A stretch of 64,000 nt of DNA, taken from the NCBI GenBank assembly GCA_045540055.1, contig JAZQGO010000002.1:1-64000 (forward strand), in the 5' to 3' direction. The translations under genes and the position numbers were made by a program. Source of the DNA: SIG565 sp045540055 (GTDB lineage Bacteria; Bacillota; Clostridia; Oscillospirales; Acutalibacteraceae). Under the pieces are notes generated by a model that was not told the origin of the DNA, did no database searches, and saw only the letters and a list, made by a program, of their open reading frames with translations. Below, piece by piece: positions 1 through 7,536 of the stretch. The first letter of the stretch is position 1, and the number at the start of each line of letters is the position of its first letter.

Positions 1-10
1 TTTCATTTAT

Positions 11-76
11 AAATCCTCCATTTGTGTTTTTGCTTGACTGGCAGGTCTCTGCTATTTTAACACAAATGGAGGATTT
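11..76. repeat. 18-bp inverted repeat with 30-nt loop
   Basis: Positions 11-28 and 59-76 are exact reverse complements (left arm aaatcctccatttgtgtt). The loop is about 30 nt. The right arm contains ggagg but no downstream reading frame follows. It could be a transcript end or the edge of a mobile element; the function is unknown. Confidence 0.6.
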
Positions 77-100
77 TCGTTCATCGGTTAACCTCTTTTG

Positions 101-126
101 AACCACGCGACTATCGCGTGGTTTTC
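101..126 (+). terminator. Hairpin, probable intrinsic terminator
   Basis: A 10-bp perfect stem (101-110 with 114-123) is followed by a short T-rich stretch. It probably ends a plus-strand transcript coming from left of the window; no gene inside the window precedes it. Confidence 0.45.
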
Positions 127-135
127 GTTATACAA

Positions 136-167
136 AAAAGCTGTGTAGAAATTTCTACACAGCTTTT
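136..167. terminator. Perfect 16-bp stem hairpin
   Basis: 136-151 pairs perfectly with 152-167, with A-rich and T-rich ends, so it can terminate in either direction. It is the first part of a composite module whose partner lies inverted at 3981-4089. The arm sequence differs between copies while the stem is kept. Confidence 0.6.
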
Positions 168-242
168 AATTTAGTCTTATACCATGGCAAGCAGGACATT
201 TAGGCGCCTAAATGTTACTTGTTAGGAGAACCTAAAACCCTT
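164..242. repeat. Left copy of structured intergenic module
   Basis: The conserved blocks are gtcttataccatggcaagca and following bases (174-195), and taggagaacctaaaaccctt (223-242). Between them sits a perfect 20-bp palindrome at 196-215. The same two blocks recur in reverse orientation at 4029-4060 and 3981-4000, so 243-3980 is bracketed by inverted copies. The central palindrome differs between copies. Confidence 0.6.
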
Positions 243-482
243 TGAACCTATCTCAAAATAGTGATATTGTGAGACAGGTCTCACAGTGATATTTTTTTAG
301 AACATCTCGCCAAAGAGCAGGATTACTAAGAGCAGTAAAAAGGATGTGTAAAATTTTTCACACATCCTTTTATCTTATACTTCAACAAACTGGGAATTGG
401 GTGCCTAATTCCAGCTTAAAACTTTTTATAGACAATAAAACTACGGGTATAATTTTGTTTTTGCCGTACAGTTTTAATGCCT
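243..482. other. Gene-free stretch with hairpins
   Basis: No coding frame is visible. It holds an 8-bp inverted repeat at 268-285 followed by a T run, and a terminator-like hairpin at 336-372. The latter is followed by tatcttatac and a small hairpin near 390-413, a degenerate third copy of the module at 136-242. The hairpin at 336-372 could terminate plus-strand transcripts. Confidence 0.4.
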
Positions 483-1214
483 TTATTTAACTTCCAAAGA
501 TTTTGCAGCCTTTAATTCTGCTTCAACTTCTTTTAAGGAAATCTGCTTTTCCTCAACACCATAAAATTTCGGTTCGTCTTCAGGTACATATCTTGAAAAC
601 TTATTGTTAACGCATACATATCTCCCCATAAATGCCCCTATTTCCGTATATACTCCACTAGGGAAAGGTGGCTCATTATCTATTGGTGCTGAAAGGAAAA
701 TCAAATACTTGTCGCCTGTTTTTAGTTCAGATGAACCCATAAAATCAGTTTTAAGAACAGTGCTTTTGATTTGTTCGTCAGTGTAACTTGAGAATTTGCC
801 CTTTCCAAAAACTTCAATATGCTTTGAAAGTCGAGCATATCCACCGGCAGTCAATACTGAAATAATATCATTTTCTTTCAAATTTCCTTTGTATACATTT
901 TCAATAGCAAAAGTATATATCGTATTTCCGACACCACTATCGTCGAAATAATATATTTCTTTTACTGTTCCGAAAACAATATTTTCCGAATCGGGATATA
1001 ATTCTTCTATATTGTTATATATTTTTGCAAAATCCGGACTTGATTTTAATTCTATAACATTACCGAAATTTTTGGGCTCAAAAGTATCATTTAAGACAAC
1101 CGTTTTATCGGTAAAGTTTGTTTTTGTAAGTATGCCGTTCTCGGTATTACAACCTGAACAACATAGTAAAAGAAGCGCAGAAAAAAATATAAAGCAAATA
1201 ATCTTCTTATTCAT
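483..1214 (-). CDS. Putative lipoprotein of unknown function
   Basis: This is a 243-residue protein with a lipoprotein signal peptide: a Lys-rich start, a hydrophobic stretch at about residues 5-19, and a lipobox ending at Cys22. It should therefore be exported and lipid-anchored outside the membrane. The mature part is hydrophilic and mixed alpha/beta, and I recognise no catalytic motif or family. It lies 15 bases downstream of the metalloprotease gene on the same strand, so the two are probably co-transcribed. That makes an accessory or immunity-like role for the protease possible, but this is only an inference from position. Confidence 0.75.
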   Translation of the reverse strand: MNKKIICFIFFSALLLLCCSGCNTENGILTKTNFTDKTVVLNDTFEPKNFGNVIELKSSPDFAKIYNNIEELYPDSENIVFGTVKEIYYFDDSGVGNTIYTFAIENVYKGNLKENDIISVLTAGGYARLSKHIEVFGKGKFSSYTDEQIKSTVLKTDFMGSSELKTGDKYLIFLSAPIDNEPPFPSGVYTEIGAFMGRYVCVNNKFSRYVPEDEPKFYGVEEKQISLKEVEAELKAAKSLEVK

Positions 1215-1229
1215 ACCTTTTCCTCCTTA

Positions 1230-1850
1230 TCAATTATAAAGGTGGTTTATAGTTGCCAAATCTGTATAATTAGCTCTTGTTGCTGTTCTTTCGTCGCCTA
1301 ATTGTGTCATAATTCTATTTGGGTCAAAGGAGTGTGCTAACCCCATACAATGACCAAATTCATGGGCAATTGTTCCCCTTTTTTCCGAAGCACTAAGCTC
1401 GTTAAAATTAGAAGTGTTCAAGATTATTTTTGTCCATTTATAGTTATAAGTTGGTACACCTATATCTTGATTAGACGTATTATAGAAAAAGGATTCCCCC
1501 AATACACCATAAGCATGAGGATACATTTGTTTCTTATAAATATCAAAAACGGAGCTACTTTGATTTGATATTTGTCTTATTAAAATTGATGTTGTTAATA
1601 TATTCGAAGTGTTTACCCATTCATATCTCACCTGAGAAATTATGTCTGTAAGCGATGATGCTGAAGAATCAATCCAATAATATCTCACATGTTCTCCATA
1701 ACTTCCCACTCCATTTATTAGTTTTGCATCATTGTTCCAAGTTAAAAAACCATTGTGAGCAGATGCTTTTAACGGTGAAAAAGAAATCATAGATAGCAGA
1801 ACACAAACACAAGTAAATATTGCAATAATATGTCTTTTTTTCTTTAACAT
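1230..1850 (-). CDS. Secreted matrixin-type zinc metalloprotease
   Basis: The 206-residue product has a Sec signal peptide (Lys-rich start, hydrophobic core about residues 8-24, likely cleavage near Ala-Ser-Ala 29-31). The C-terminal half carries the extended metzincin motif HEFGHCMGLAH at residues 163-173: three zinc-binding His and catalytic Glu164. A Met181 in the right place for the Met-turn follows. The overall size fits small bacterial M10A-like matrixins with no propeptide cysteine switch or C-terminal domain. It should act outside the cell on proteins or peptides; the substrate is unknown. The start is set by AGGAGG overlapping the stop of a short leader frame. The gene shares a strand with the downstream lipoprotein. 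Confidence 0.85.
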   Translation of the reverse strand: MLKKKRHIIAIFTCVCVLLSMISFSPLKASAHNGFLTWNNDAKLINGVGSYGEHVRYYWIDSSASSLTDIISQVRYEWVNTSNILTTSILIRQISNQSSSVFDIYKKQMYPHAYGVLGESFFYNTSNQDIGVPTYNYKWTKIILNTSNFNELSASEKRGTIAHEFGHCMGLAHSFDPNRIMTQLGDERTATRANYTDLATINHLYN

Positions 1851-1861
1851 TTTAATTCCTC

Positions 1862-1897
1862 CTAATAAATCTTAATAAAAAATATTTTTTGAAACAT
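1862..1897 (-). CDS. Possible 11-residue leader peptide upstream of the protease
   Basis: An ATG at 1897 sits six bases after the strongest ribosome binding site in the region (AGGAGGTG, 1904-1911). It opens an 11-codon frame reading MFQKIFFIKIY. Its stop codon overlaps the AGGAGG that serves the metalloprotease, so translation of the two frames could be coupled. It is too short to claim as a protein by homology. A chance frame cannot be excluded, but the quality of its RBS argues for use. Confidence 0.4.
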   Translation of the reverse strand: MFQKIFFIKIY

Positions 1898-2030
1898 TGG
1901 TAACACCTCCTCTTATATGCTATATTTTAATTATGCATAAATTAATTATTTATCTCTATAAAATCTATGTGTTTTTCGAAATTCATTAACTTGTTAAATA
2001 AAATTGTCTAGAATATCCAAGATGTTTTTC

Positions 2031-3317
2031 TCATTTCATTTCTTTTAACATCAGATATATTTCTTCTCCCATACCGCAAAAATAGTTTTCGTATAGAAAA
2101 ATCTTTTGTTCAAGGCTAAAATACACCTTATAACCGAAATCTATATAGCCATCAAAAGTAAAGGCGCTGCGGTCGATTTTGCGGTTATCTACCCATTCAG
2201 CTGTTTCAATCGTAAATATTAATTGTTCATATTTATCATGCTCCAACTCGGTTTTAATTGCAATATTTAATTGATTATAAATTTCCTTGTTGTTTTCGTT
2301 AATTGGTTTCTTATAGTAAAATACAACCCCTTGCACATTTGGGATATAAGTATCCAATTCAGCAACATCACTACTGTTATTTAGATTATCATTACTGGTG
2401 GTCAAATTATTTTGCGCAGATACAAACGGAGTCTCTAAAAATAGAAACAATAAACTCGCCGTAATAACAAGTGACACTAAAACAAACAGCCTTGCGGGTC
2501 TTTTATAATTTACTATACTCGCTATGCGATTTTTAACACTTGACTCACCAAAAGCCACAAGATATGCCGAGAACTCTTTGTTTGTTGTGCCGCATACAAG
2601 CAGTGTATCAGAATATTCTCTCTTATATTCCGCACTCTTGTCCCTTATTACCCTTTCATCACAAGCTAATTCTATATCCCTACAACAAAGAAAATATGCA
2701 AGCCACACAAGAGGATTAAACCAATGAACAGACAGCAAAACAAAACTTAACAATTTCCAAATATGGTCTAAGTATTTAAGATGTGAATTTTCATGGTCTA
2801 TTACATATTTAAGTTGCTCTTGTTTGATAACAGATGGCAAATACACCTTGGGTTTTATAATTCCAAATATAAACGGTGTTTGTATATTATCACAAATCCA
2901 ATACCTATTATCCAGTGTTATTGAAACATCTACCCTTTTTTTAAGTTTAATGTAACTTAAAATTAAATAAGTTATCATAGCCGCTACACCCACCAGCCAC
3001 ACTATGCATAAAAAATTCGTTGTGCTGATGCTTTGTGTGACGGGTTTAACAGGGGGTATCGGTAAATTATTCAACGAAGAGGTATCATTTATACTAATTT
3101 TGGGGGCTATAATTCCATTAACACTCACTTGTGGCACAACACCGACCTTACTCACAATTTTAAAAGGAAAAACTAACCTTACAGCGACTAGCAACCACAT
3201 AATATTGCGTATCCATTTAGGTGCCTTTTTTAGAAATATGCGCAAAACAACAACAGCCAGTATCAACCACCCTGAAGCGATACTTATTTCAACTGTATTA
3301 TAGAATATATTTTGCAT
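2031..3317 (-). CDS. BlaR1/MecR1-type M56 membrane metallopeptidase
   Basis: This 428-residue protein has the BlaR1 layout: several N-terminal membrane spans (about 10-28, 36-52, 102-122), then a cytosolic zinc protease loop with HENSH at 175-179 and the downstream ELACDE at 216-221, and another span near 275-293. The extracytoplasmic C-terminal 130 residues do not resemble the class D beta-lactamase-like sensor of true BlaR1; no SxxK or KTG motif is visible there. The signal is therefore probably not a beta-lactam. It starts two bases after the BlaI-type repressor gene. By family analogy the protease cleaves that repressor when the sensor is engaged. Confidence 0.88.
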   Translation of the reverse strand: MQNIFYNTVEISIASGWLILAVVVLRIFLKKAPKWIRNIMWLLVAVRLVFPFKIVSKVGVVPQVSVNGIIAPKISINDTSSLNNLPIPPVKPVTQSISTTNFLCIVWLVGVAAMITYLILSYIKLKKRVDVSITLDNRYWICDNIQTPFIFGIIKPKVYLPSVIKQEQLKYVIDHENSHLKYLDHIWKLLSFVLLSVHWFNPLVWLAYFLCCRDIELACDERVIRDKSAEYKREYSDTLLVCGTTNKEFSAYLVAFGESSVKNRIASIVNYKRPARLFVLVSLVITASLLFLFLETPFVSAQNNLTTSNDNLNNSSDVAELDTYIPNVQGVVFYYKKPINENNKEIYNQLNIAIKTELEHDKYEQLIFTIETAEWVDNRKIDRSAFTFDGYIDFGYKVYFSLEQKIFLYENYFCGMGEEIYLMLKEMK

Positions 3318-3319
3318 AA

Positions 3320-3679
3320 TTAATCCTCAATACGTTCAATCATCTTTTTAATTTCCCAAATTTCTTCATTGCTTAATTTGCGCCTGTTAGTAAATGCCGC
3401 AATAAAACTCGGAAGTGAGCCATCAAATGTTTTGTCAACGAATTTTTCGCTTTGTATAGAATAGAACTCTTCCCTATTTATTTTTGTGATAACTGTACCC
3501 GAAATATTTTCAAAAATTCCTCTATCGCACAGTTTTTTCAATACGGTATATGTAGTGGACTTTTTCCACCCCAGTTCTTTTTCGCATAATTTTACCAATT
3601 CAGGTGACGGTATAGGCGAATTTTCCCATACAATATTTGCAAAATGTGTTTCTACTGTTCCTAACCTAATTTCCTGCAT
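3320..3679 (-). CDS. BlaI/MecI-type transcriptional repressor
   Basis: From the ATG at 3679 the product is 119 residues, typical of the BlaI/MecI/CopY winged-helix family. The recognition-helix region around WKKSTTYTVLKKLCDRG is characteristic. This start is chosen because AAGGAGG lies five bases upstream; a longer frame to 3748 would place the start on the promoter. It should bind as a dimer to its own promoter and be inactivated by the neighbouring M56 protease. The two form one operon. The regulated targets besides itself are unknown, although the protease-lipoprotein pair just downstream is an obvious candidate. Confidence 0.9.
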   Translation of the reverse strand: MQEIRLGTVETHFANIVWENSPIPSPELVKLCEKELGWKKSTTYTVLKKLCDRGIFENISGTVITKINREEFYSIQSEKFVDKTFDGSLPSFIAAFTNRRKLSNEEIWEIKKMIERIED

Positions 3680-3692
3680 TTTAAGCCTCCTT

Positions 3693-3748
3693 AGTCTATT
3701 GTCTATAGACTCTATGTTTAGTTTACCAATAATAGACTGATTTGTCAA
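3693..3748 (-). promoter_or_regulatory. Promoter and putative operator of the blaI-blaR1-like operon
   Basis: On the minus strand TTGACA (3748-3743), a 17-base spacer and TAAACT (3725-3720) form a good promoter. An inverted repeat AGTCTAT-5-ATAGACT (3693-3711, containing the perfect palindrome gtctatagac) lies downstream of the -10 box. A third AGTCTAT half-site lies inside the spacer (3732-3738). This arrangement fits autorepression by the BlaI-type protein. Confidence 0.65.
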
Positions 3749-3980
3749 GAAAAATATAATACCAATGTAGTTCTCTAAACAAACCTATTCCTATAAGAAA
3801 ATATAACTGCAAATCAATATTACTCATGTAAATCACAAATAAAACTAGCCAATTGGTATTTCTCACTGGGATGTAAATTATGAATGGTTAGACTTTGAAA
3901 ACAATCATCTACTAAACGACAGATAATTTTCCTCTTTTTCGTACTGCACCACAGGCTGCAACTAGTTATGAGCGCAGTTA
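3749..3980. other. AT-rich gene-free stretch
   Basis: There is no supported coding frame, RNA gene or strong hairpin. It separates the repressor promoter from the right-hand copy of the flanking module. Confidence 0.5.
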
Positions 3981-4060
3981 AGGGTTTTAGGTTCTCCTAA
4001 AAATTGGGAAATGTGCCGTACGTTTTCCCTGCTTGCTACGGTATAAGACAAAATTAAAAG
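3981..4060. repeat. Right copy of structured intergenic module, inverted
   Basis: Read on the minus strand this repeats the left module: gtcttataccgtagcaagca and neighbours (4029-4050), a different internal hairpin, then taggagaacctaaaaccctt (4000-3981). The last block is a 20/20 match to 223-242 in opposite orientation. Together the two copies bracket about 3.7 kb of cargo. Confidence 0.6.
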
Positions 4061-4089
4061 GAAGCACGAAATTTTCGTGCTTCCTTTTT
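4057..4089 (-). terminator. Intrinsic terminator of the S26-like operon
   Basis: A 16-bp stem (4057-4072 with 4073-4089) lies just past the stop of the S26-like gene and is followed on the minus strand by TTTTAATTTT. It is also the hairpin part of the right-hand module. Confidence 0.75.
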
Positions 4090-4096
4090 ACTGTCC

Positions 4097-4570
4097 TCAA
4101 GTGTACGACTCATAGGCATCGCTTCTTTTTATTATTCTTATAATTTTTTGCTTAACCCTTCTTAAAAATACCGTTAATAAGTTGCACCGTGCAATGCAGT
4201 AAAGCTTATAGGAAAAATCAGTCACCTTATACTGCTTGCCGTTATGGGTAAAGGCGATAACCTCACCGATTATATTTTCATCCTTTATGCCGTATTCTTT
4301 GTTAAGCTGATTATCCCCTCGCATAATATAGCCGTCCTTGTTTTTGCCGATGACACGGTGAAGAACAAACTGACCACTCTGTCTGCGATAAAGTGGCAGA
4401 GCGTATTTTTTAAGCGGACGGTTAAAGCGCTTAAGTGTTATAACATCGATACCACCTTTGAGCATCGGGCGCATACTGTTACCTCGTGGTGTAAAGGTAA
4501 TCTCACCACCGTCGCTCAGCACCGTTTCAAGTACGGGCAAAAGCTGCTCAAGTCTTACTAAATTAGGCAT
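4097..4570 (-). CDS. S26B-like (SipW/Sec11-type) serine peptidase homologue
   Basis: This 157-residue protein has the S26 signature with a Ser-His pair. GNSMRP supplies the nucleophile near residue 32, and FVLHRVIG has His near 71 where bacterial type I enzymes have Lys. RGDN near 84-87 follows. No clear N-terminal membrane anchor is present, unlike genuine signal peptidases; a basic amphipathic C-terminus may associate with the membrane. The ATG at 4570 is preferred because GGAGG lies six bases upstream, whereas the ATG at 4576 abuts it. It overlaps the HPr-kinase-like gene by eight bases. Such pairs are often found near PqqD or radical-SAM peptide clusters, but neither is visible here. Confidence 0.7.
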   Translation of the reverse strand: MPNLVRLEQLLPVLETVLSDGGEITFTPRGNSMRPMLKGGIDVITLKRFNRPLKKYALPLYRRQSGQFVLHRVIGKNKDGYIMRGDNQLNKEYGIKDENIIGEVIAFTHNGKQYKVTDFSYKLYCIARCNLLTVFLRRVKQKIIRIIKRSDAYESYT

Positions 4571-5288
4571 TATCATCCTCCGTACTGCTCATGGTTTCAT
4601 ACGCAAGGCGTGCCGCAGATATATCCATATTGCAATAAAGCTTATAGACACTAACGTGTGTCAGCAGCTTATCCATAACAAAAAGCAGCTTATCCATAAA
4701 CTCTATGTCACTGCTGCGCAGGGTCTGCTCAAGCATAAGCGGAACAGATTTTGAGGGCGAGATTTTTTCGATACGGTTTTCCTTGGCCCTTTCGATAAAA
4801 CATATACCCGCAACCTCGGCACGCTTATTGGCACTCAGGTCGTGCTTGCCGCTAAAGGGGGTGCCGTAAGCGTAAAGCTTGCCGTTCTCATAGCGTATAG
4901 CAGGCTTATCGTCGTTGATTATGTATGCCTTATCGCCAAAGAGCTTGAGCCACAATTCAGTATGGGTTGATTTGCCCGTACCGCTCTTAGCCGAAAAAAG
5001 ATACGCCTTGCCGTCTACAACGACGCCTGAAGCGTGCAACAGCATACCGTCAAAATCTAATAGTTGACGGTAAAATGAGCCACCTGCCAACATATATTCA
5101 TATTGGTCGGCAAATTCATCCGACCTGAAGTGTTTTATCCATTGTTCAAGCTCTTTATCGGTCACCTCAACCGTTATGTCGGGTGTGTCGGTATCCTCAC
5201 CCACGAGATACGCCTTTGCTCTGTCAAGGGTGAATGGGAAACGCAAATTCATATTCACTTTTAAACCTGCAATATCATATAAAGACAT
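4563..5288 (-). CDS. HPr-kinase-like P-loop ATPase, non-HprK
   Basis: The 241-residue product has a Walker A motif SAKSGTGKS (99-107), an INDDKP segment (124-129) matching the HprK second acidic motif, and GTPFSGK (142-148). It lacks the HprK N-terminal domain and is distinct from the true HPr kinase encoded at 6564. The N-terminal 80 residues have no recognised motif. Family members of this kind occur with peptide-modification genes and their substrates are mostly unknown. It lies 21 bases downstream of ychF and overlaps the S26-like gene, implying a functional pair with the latter. Phosphorylation activity is inferred, not shown. Confidence 0.72.
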   Translation of the reverse strand: MSLYDIAGLKVNMNLRFPFTLDRAKAYLVGEDTDTPDITVEVTDKELEQWIKHFRSDEFADQYEYMLAGGSFYRQLLDFDGMLLHASGVVVDGKAYLFSAKSGTGKSTHTELWLKLFGDKAYIINDDKPAIRYENGKLYAYGTPFSGKHDLSANKRAEVAGICFIERAKENRIEKISPSKSVPLMLEQTLRSSDIEFMDKLLFVMDKLLTHVSVYKLYCNMDISAARLAYETMSSTEDDNA

Positions 5289-5309
5289 ATCTATTACTCC
5301 TAAAATTTA

Positions 5310-6419
5310 TTATACATTGAAAAGGAACTCTACGATGTCGCCATCCTTCATTACATACTCCTTGCCCTCGGTACGTACGAGTCCTTTGGCACGGGCATTT
5401 GCCATACTGCCGCTCGCCTCAAGGTCGGCGTATGCGATAACCTGTGCGCGAATAAAGCCGCGCTCGAAATCACTGTGTATCTTACCTGCCGCCTGCGGTG
5501 CCTTAAGTCCGTCGCGTATTGTCCAAGCGCGCACCTCTTTTTCGCCTGCGGTGAGGTATGAAATAAGACCTAAAAGGCTATAGCTTTTCTTTATCAGTCG
5601 GTCAAGTCCCGAATTTTCAAGACCCAGTTCACCTAGAAACATAAGCTTTTCTTCCTCGTCCATATCGGCGATATCGGCCTCAAGCTGAGCGCAGATAGGC
5701 AGAACCTCAGCACCCTCTTTTTGTGCTAACTCCTCAACCCTTTTAAAGTATGGGTTATTGTTAGCATTGCCGCCTGCAAAATCGTCCTCACTCATATTTG
5801 CGGCGTATATTATAGGCTTTGATGTGAGCAAATTCATAACGTCCATCATTGCCTGTGTTTCCTCAGTAGTCTCGACAGTACGTGCAGATTTGCCCGAGGA
5901 GAGCACACTGTATAATTCTTTTAAGAAATCAAGCTCACTTTGAAGTGATTTATCACCCTTTAAATCCTTAGTGACCTTGGCGATACGGCGCTCGACCATC
6001 TCCATATCCGAGAATATAAGCTCAAGGTCGATGGTTTCAATATCACGAATGGGGTCAATAGAGCCCTCAACGTGAATAATATCATCATTTTCAAAGCAGC
6101 GTACAACGTGAACAATGGCGTCAACCTCACGAATATTCGCAAGAAATTTATTACCGAGTCCCTCGCCCTTTGAGGCGCCCTTAACAAGACCTGCAATATC
6201 CACAAATTCAATAACTGCGGGTACTATTGGCGGAACCTTGTCGCCAACGGTGTACATTTTGCAGAGTGTTTCAAGACGACTGTCTGGCACCGACACGACA
6301 CCAACATTGGGGTCAATTGTGCAGAAGGGGTAATTGGCCGACGCGGCTCCCGCATTTGTTATAGCATTAAAAAGTGTTGATTTGCCGACGTTGGGCAAAC
6401 CCACGATACCGAGTTTCAT
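5310..6419 (-). CDS. ychF: Ribosome-binding ATPase YchF (OBG family)
   Basis: At 369 residues the protein has the length and order of YchF. It opens with GLPNVGKST (G1), then FVDIAGLVKGASKGEGLGN (G3 region), a coiled-coil insertion, and a TGS-like C-terminal domain beginning near FLTAGEKEVRAWTI. YchF-type OBG proteins prefer ATP and bind the ribosome; a link to oxidative stress is known in several bacteria. The start has a clear GGAGGAATTAT upstream. It is transcribed away from hprK, and the gap 6420-6563 should hold both promoters. Confidence 0.96.
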   Translation of the reverse strand: MKLGIVGLPNVGKSTLFNAITNAGAASANYPFCTIDPNVGVVSVPDSRLETLCKMYTVGDKVPPIVPAVIEFVDIAGLVKGASKGEGLGNKFLANIREVDAIVHVVRCFENDDIIHVEGSIDPIRDIETIDLELIFSDMEMVERRIAKVTKDLKGDKSLQSELDFLKELYSVLSSGKSARTVETTEETQAMMDVMNLLTSKPIIYAANMSEDDFAGGNANNNPYFKRVEELAQKEGAEVLPICAQLEADIADMDEEEKLMFLGELGLENSGLDRLIKKSYSLLGLISYLTAGEKEVRAWTIRDGLKAPQAAGKIHSDFERGFIRAQVIAYADLEASGSMANARAKGLVRTEGKEYVMKDGDIVEFLFNV

Positions 6420-6563
6420 ATAATTCCTCCAAAATATGTACGTTCAAATTAATTATATAATTTTTTGCAACTTTTATCAAGATTTAATCAAAAAAAACTT
6501 TTATTTTGTAGCCTTGTATTGTATAATGATATATGAATAAAATAATGTTAAGGATGTGTTTTG

Positions 6564-7526
6564 ATGAAACAGGCATATACCGTCTCACTTTCACGAATTA
6601 TTAAAGAACACAGTCTGGACCCGCTTTATTTGCCTATGAGTGCTGAAGAGATACTTATCGACAGTGCCGAGGTCAACCGACCGGGGCTACAGATGATAGG
6701 ATATTACGAATTCTTTGATAACAGACGCATACAGATTATCGGTAAAAGCGAATCTGCTTATCTTGAAAAACTTACCAGTGCCGATTTCAACAAGATAATA
6801 AACAAGCTTTTTGAGGTTGCGCCCTCGGCTGTGGTTGTCACCCGTAACCTCGCAATTGCCGAGCGGTTTAAGCCCTACGCTGAAAAGTATCAGATTCCGC
6901 TTTTAAAAACTGCCGTAGGCACATCGGAATTTATGTCTTCACTTATCGCCTTTTTAAATCTTCAATTGGCACCTCGCATCACCCGTCACGGTGTTCTCGT
7001 TGAGGTTTACGGCGAAGGTATACTTTTGCTTGGTGAAAGCGGCGTCGGTAAGAGTGAGACCGCTATTGAGCTTGTAAAAAGAGGCCACCGTCTTATAGCA
7101 GACGATGCCGTTGAAATAAGAAAGGTATCGAGCAAGTCTTTGGTTGGCTCTGCCCCCGATAATATTCGCCACTTTATTGAGCTTCGCGGTATTGGTATTA
7201 TCAATATCAGCCGTATTTTCGGTGTGGGCGCCGTAAAGCTGACCGAAAAAATTGACCTTGTAATCAACCTTGAACACTGGGATTCTAATAAATCATACGA
7301 TCGTATGGGCCTTGAGAGTGAAAAGACCGAAATTTTAGGTCTCGAAATCGACTCACTCACCATACCGATAAAGCCTGGTAGAAATCTGGCTATCATAATT
7401 GAGGTTGCCGCTATGAACAACCGTCAGAAAAAGCTCGGCTACAATGCGGCTCAGGATTTACTTAAGAAGCTCGGTATGCAGGATGACGTAAGTACAAATG
7501 ACGACACTATCGTTGATGTTTTTTAG
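6564..7526 (+). CDS. hprK: HPr kinase/phosphorylase
   Basis: This 320-residue bifunctional enzyme phosphorylates and dephosphorylates Ser46 of HPr, the switch for carbon catabolite repression in Bacillota. The C-terminal half has Walker A GESGVGKS (about 157-164), the second motif LIADDAVEI, and the HprK signature around ELRGIGIINISRIFG. ATG 6564 is preferred to the in-frame TTG at 6561; AAGGA at 6550-6554 supports either. It heads a plus-strand operon running through pfkA, so the sensor of glycolytic flux is co-transcribed with sugar kinases. A TATAAT at 6522-6527 is a likely -10 box. Confidence 0.97.
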   Translation: MKQAYTVSLSRIIKEHSLDPLYLPMSAEEILIDSAEVNRPGLQMIGYYEFFDNRRIQIIGKSESAYLEKLTSADFNKIINKLFEVAPSAVVVTRNLAIAERFKPYAEKYQIPLLKTAVGTSEFMSSLIAFLNLQLAPRITRHGVLVEVYGEGILLLGESGVGKSETAIELVKRGHRLIADDAVEIRKVSSKSLVGSAPDNIRHFIELRGIGIINISRIFGVGAVKLTEKIDLVINLEHWDSNKSYDRMGLESEKTEILGLEIDSLTIPIKPGRNLAIIIEVAAMNNRQKKLGYNAAQDLLKKLGMQDDVSTNDDTIVDVF

Positions 7527-7536
7527 GAGGAAAAAT

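Noticed and set aside
1..130. Transposon end or gene start at the left edge
   Set aside because: The 18-bp inverted repeat is real, but no transposase, coding frame or duplicated target is visible, so it is only reported as a repeat.
6420..6563. Full sigma-A promoter for hprK
   Set aside because: TATAAT at 6522 is good, but no acceptable -35 box lies 16-18 bases upstream, so only the -10 is mentioned with the gene.
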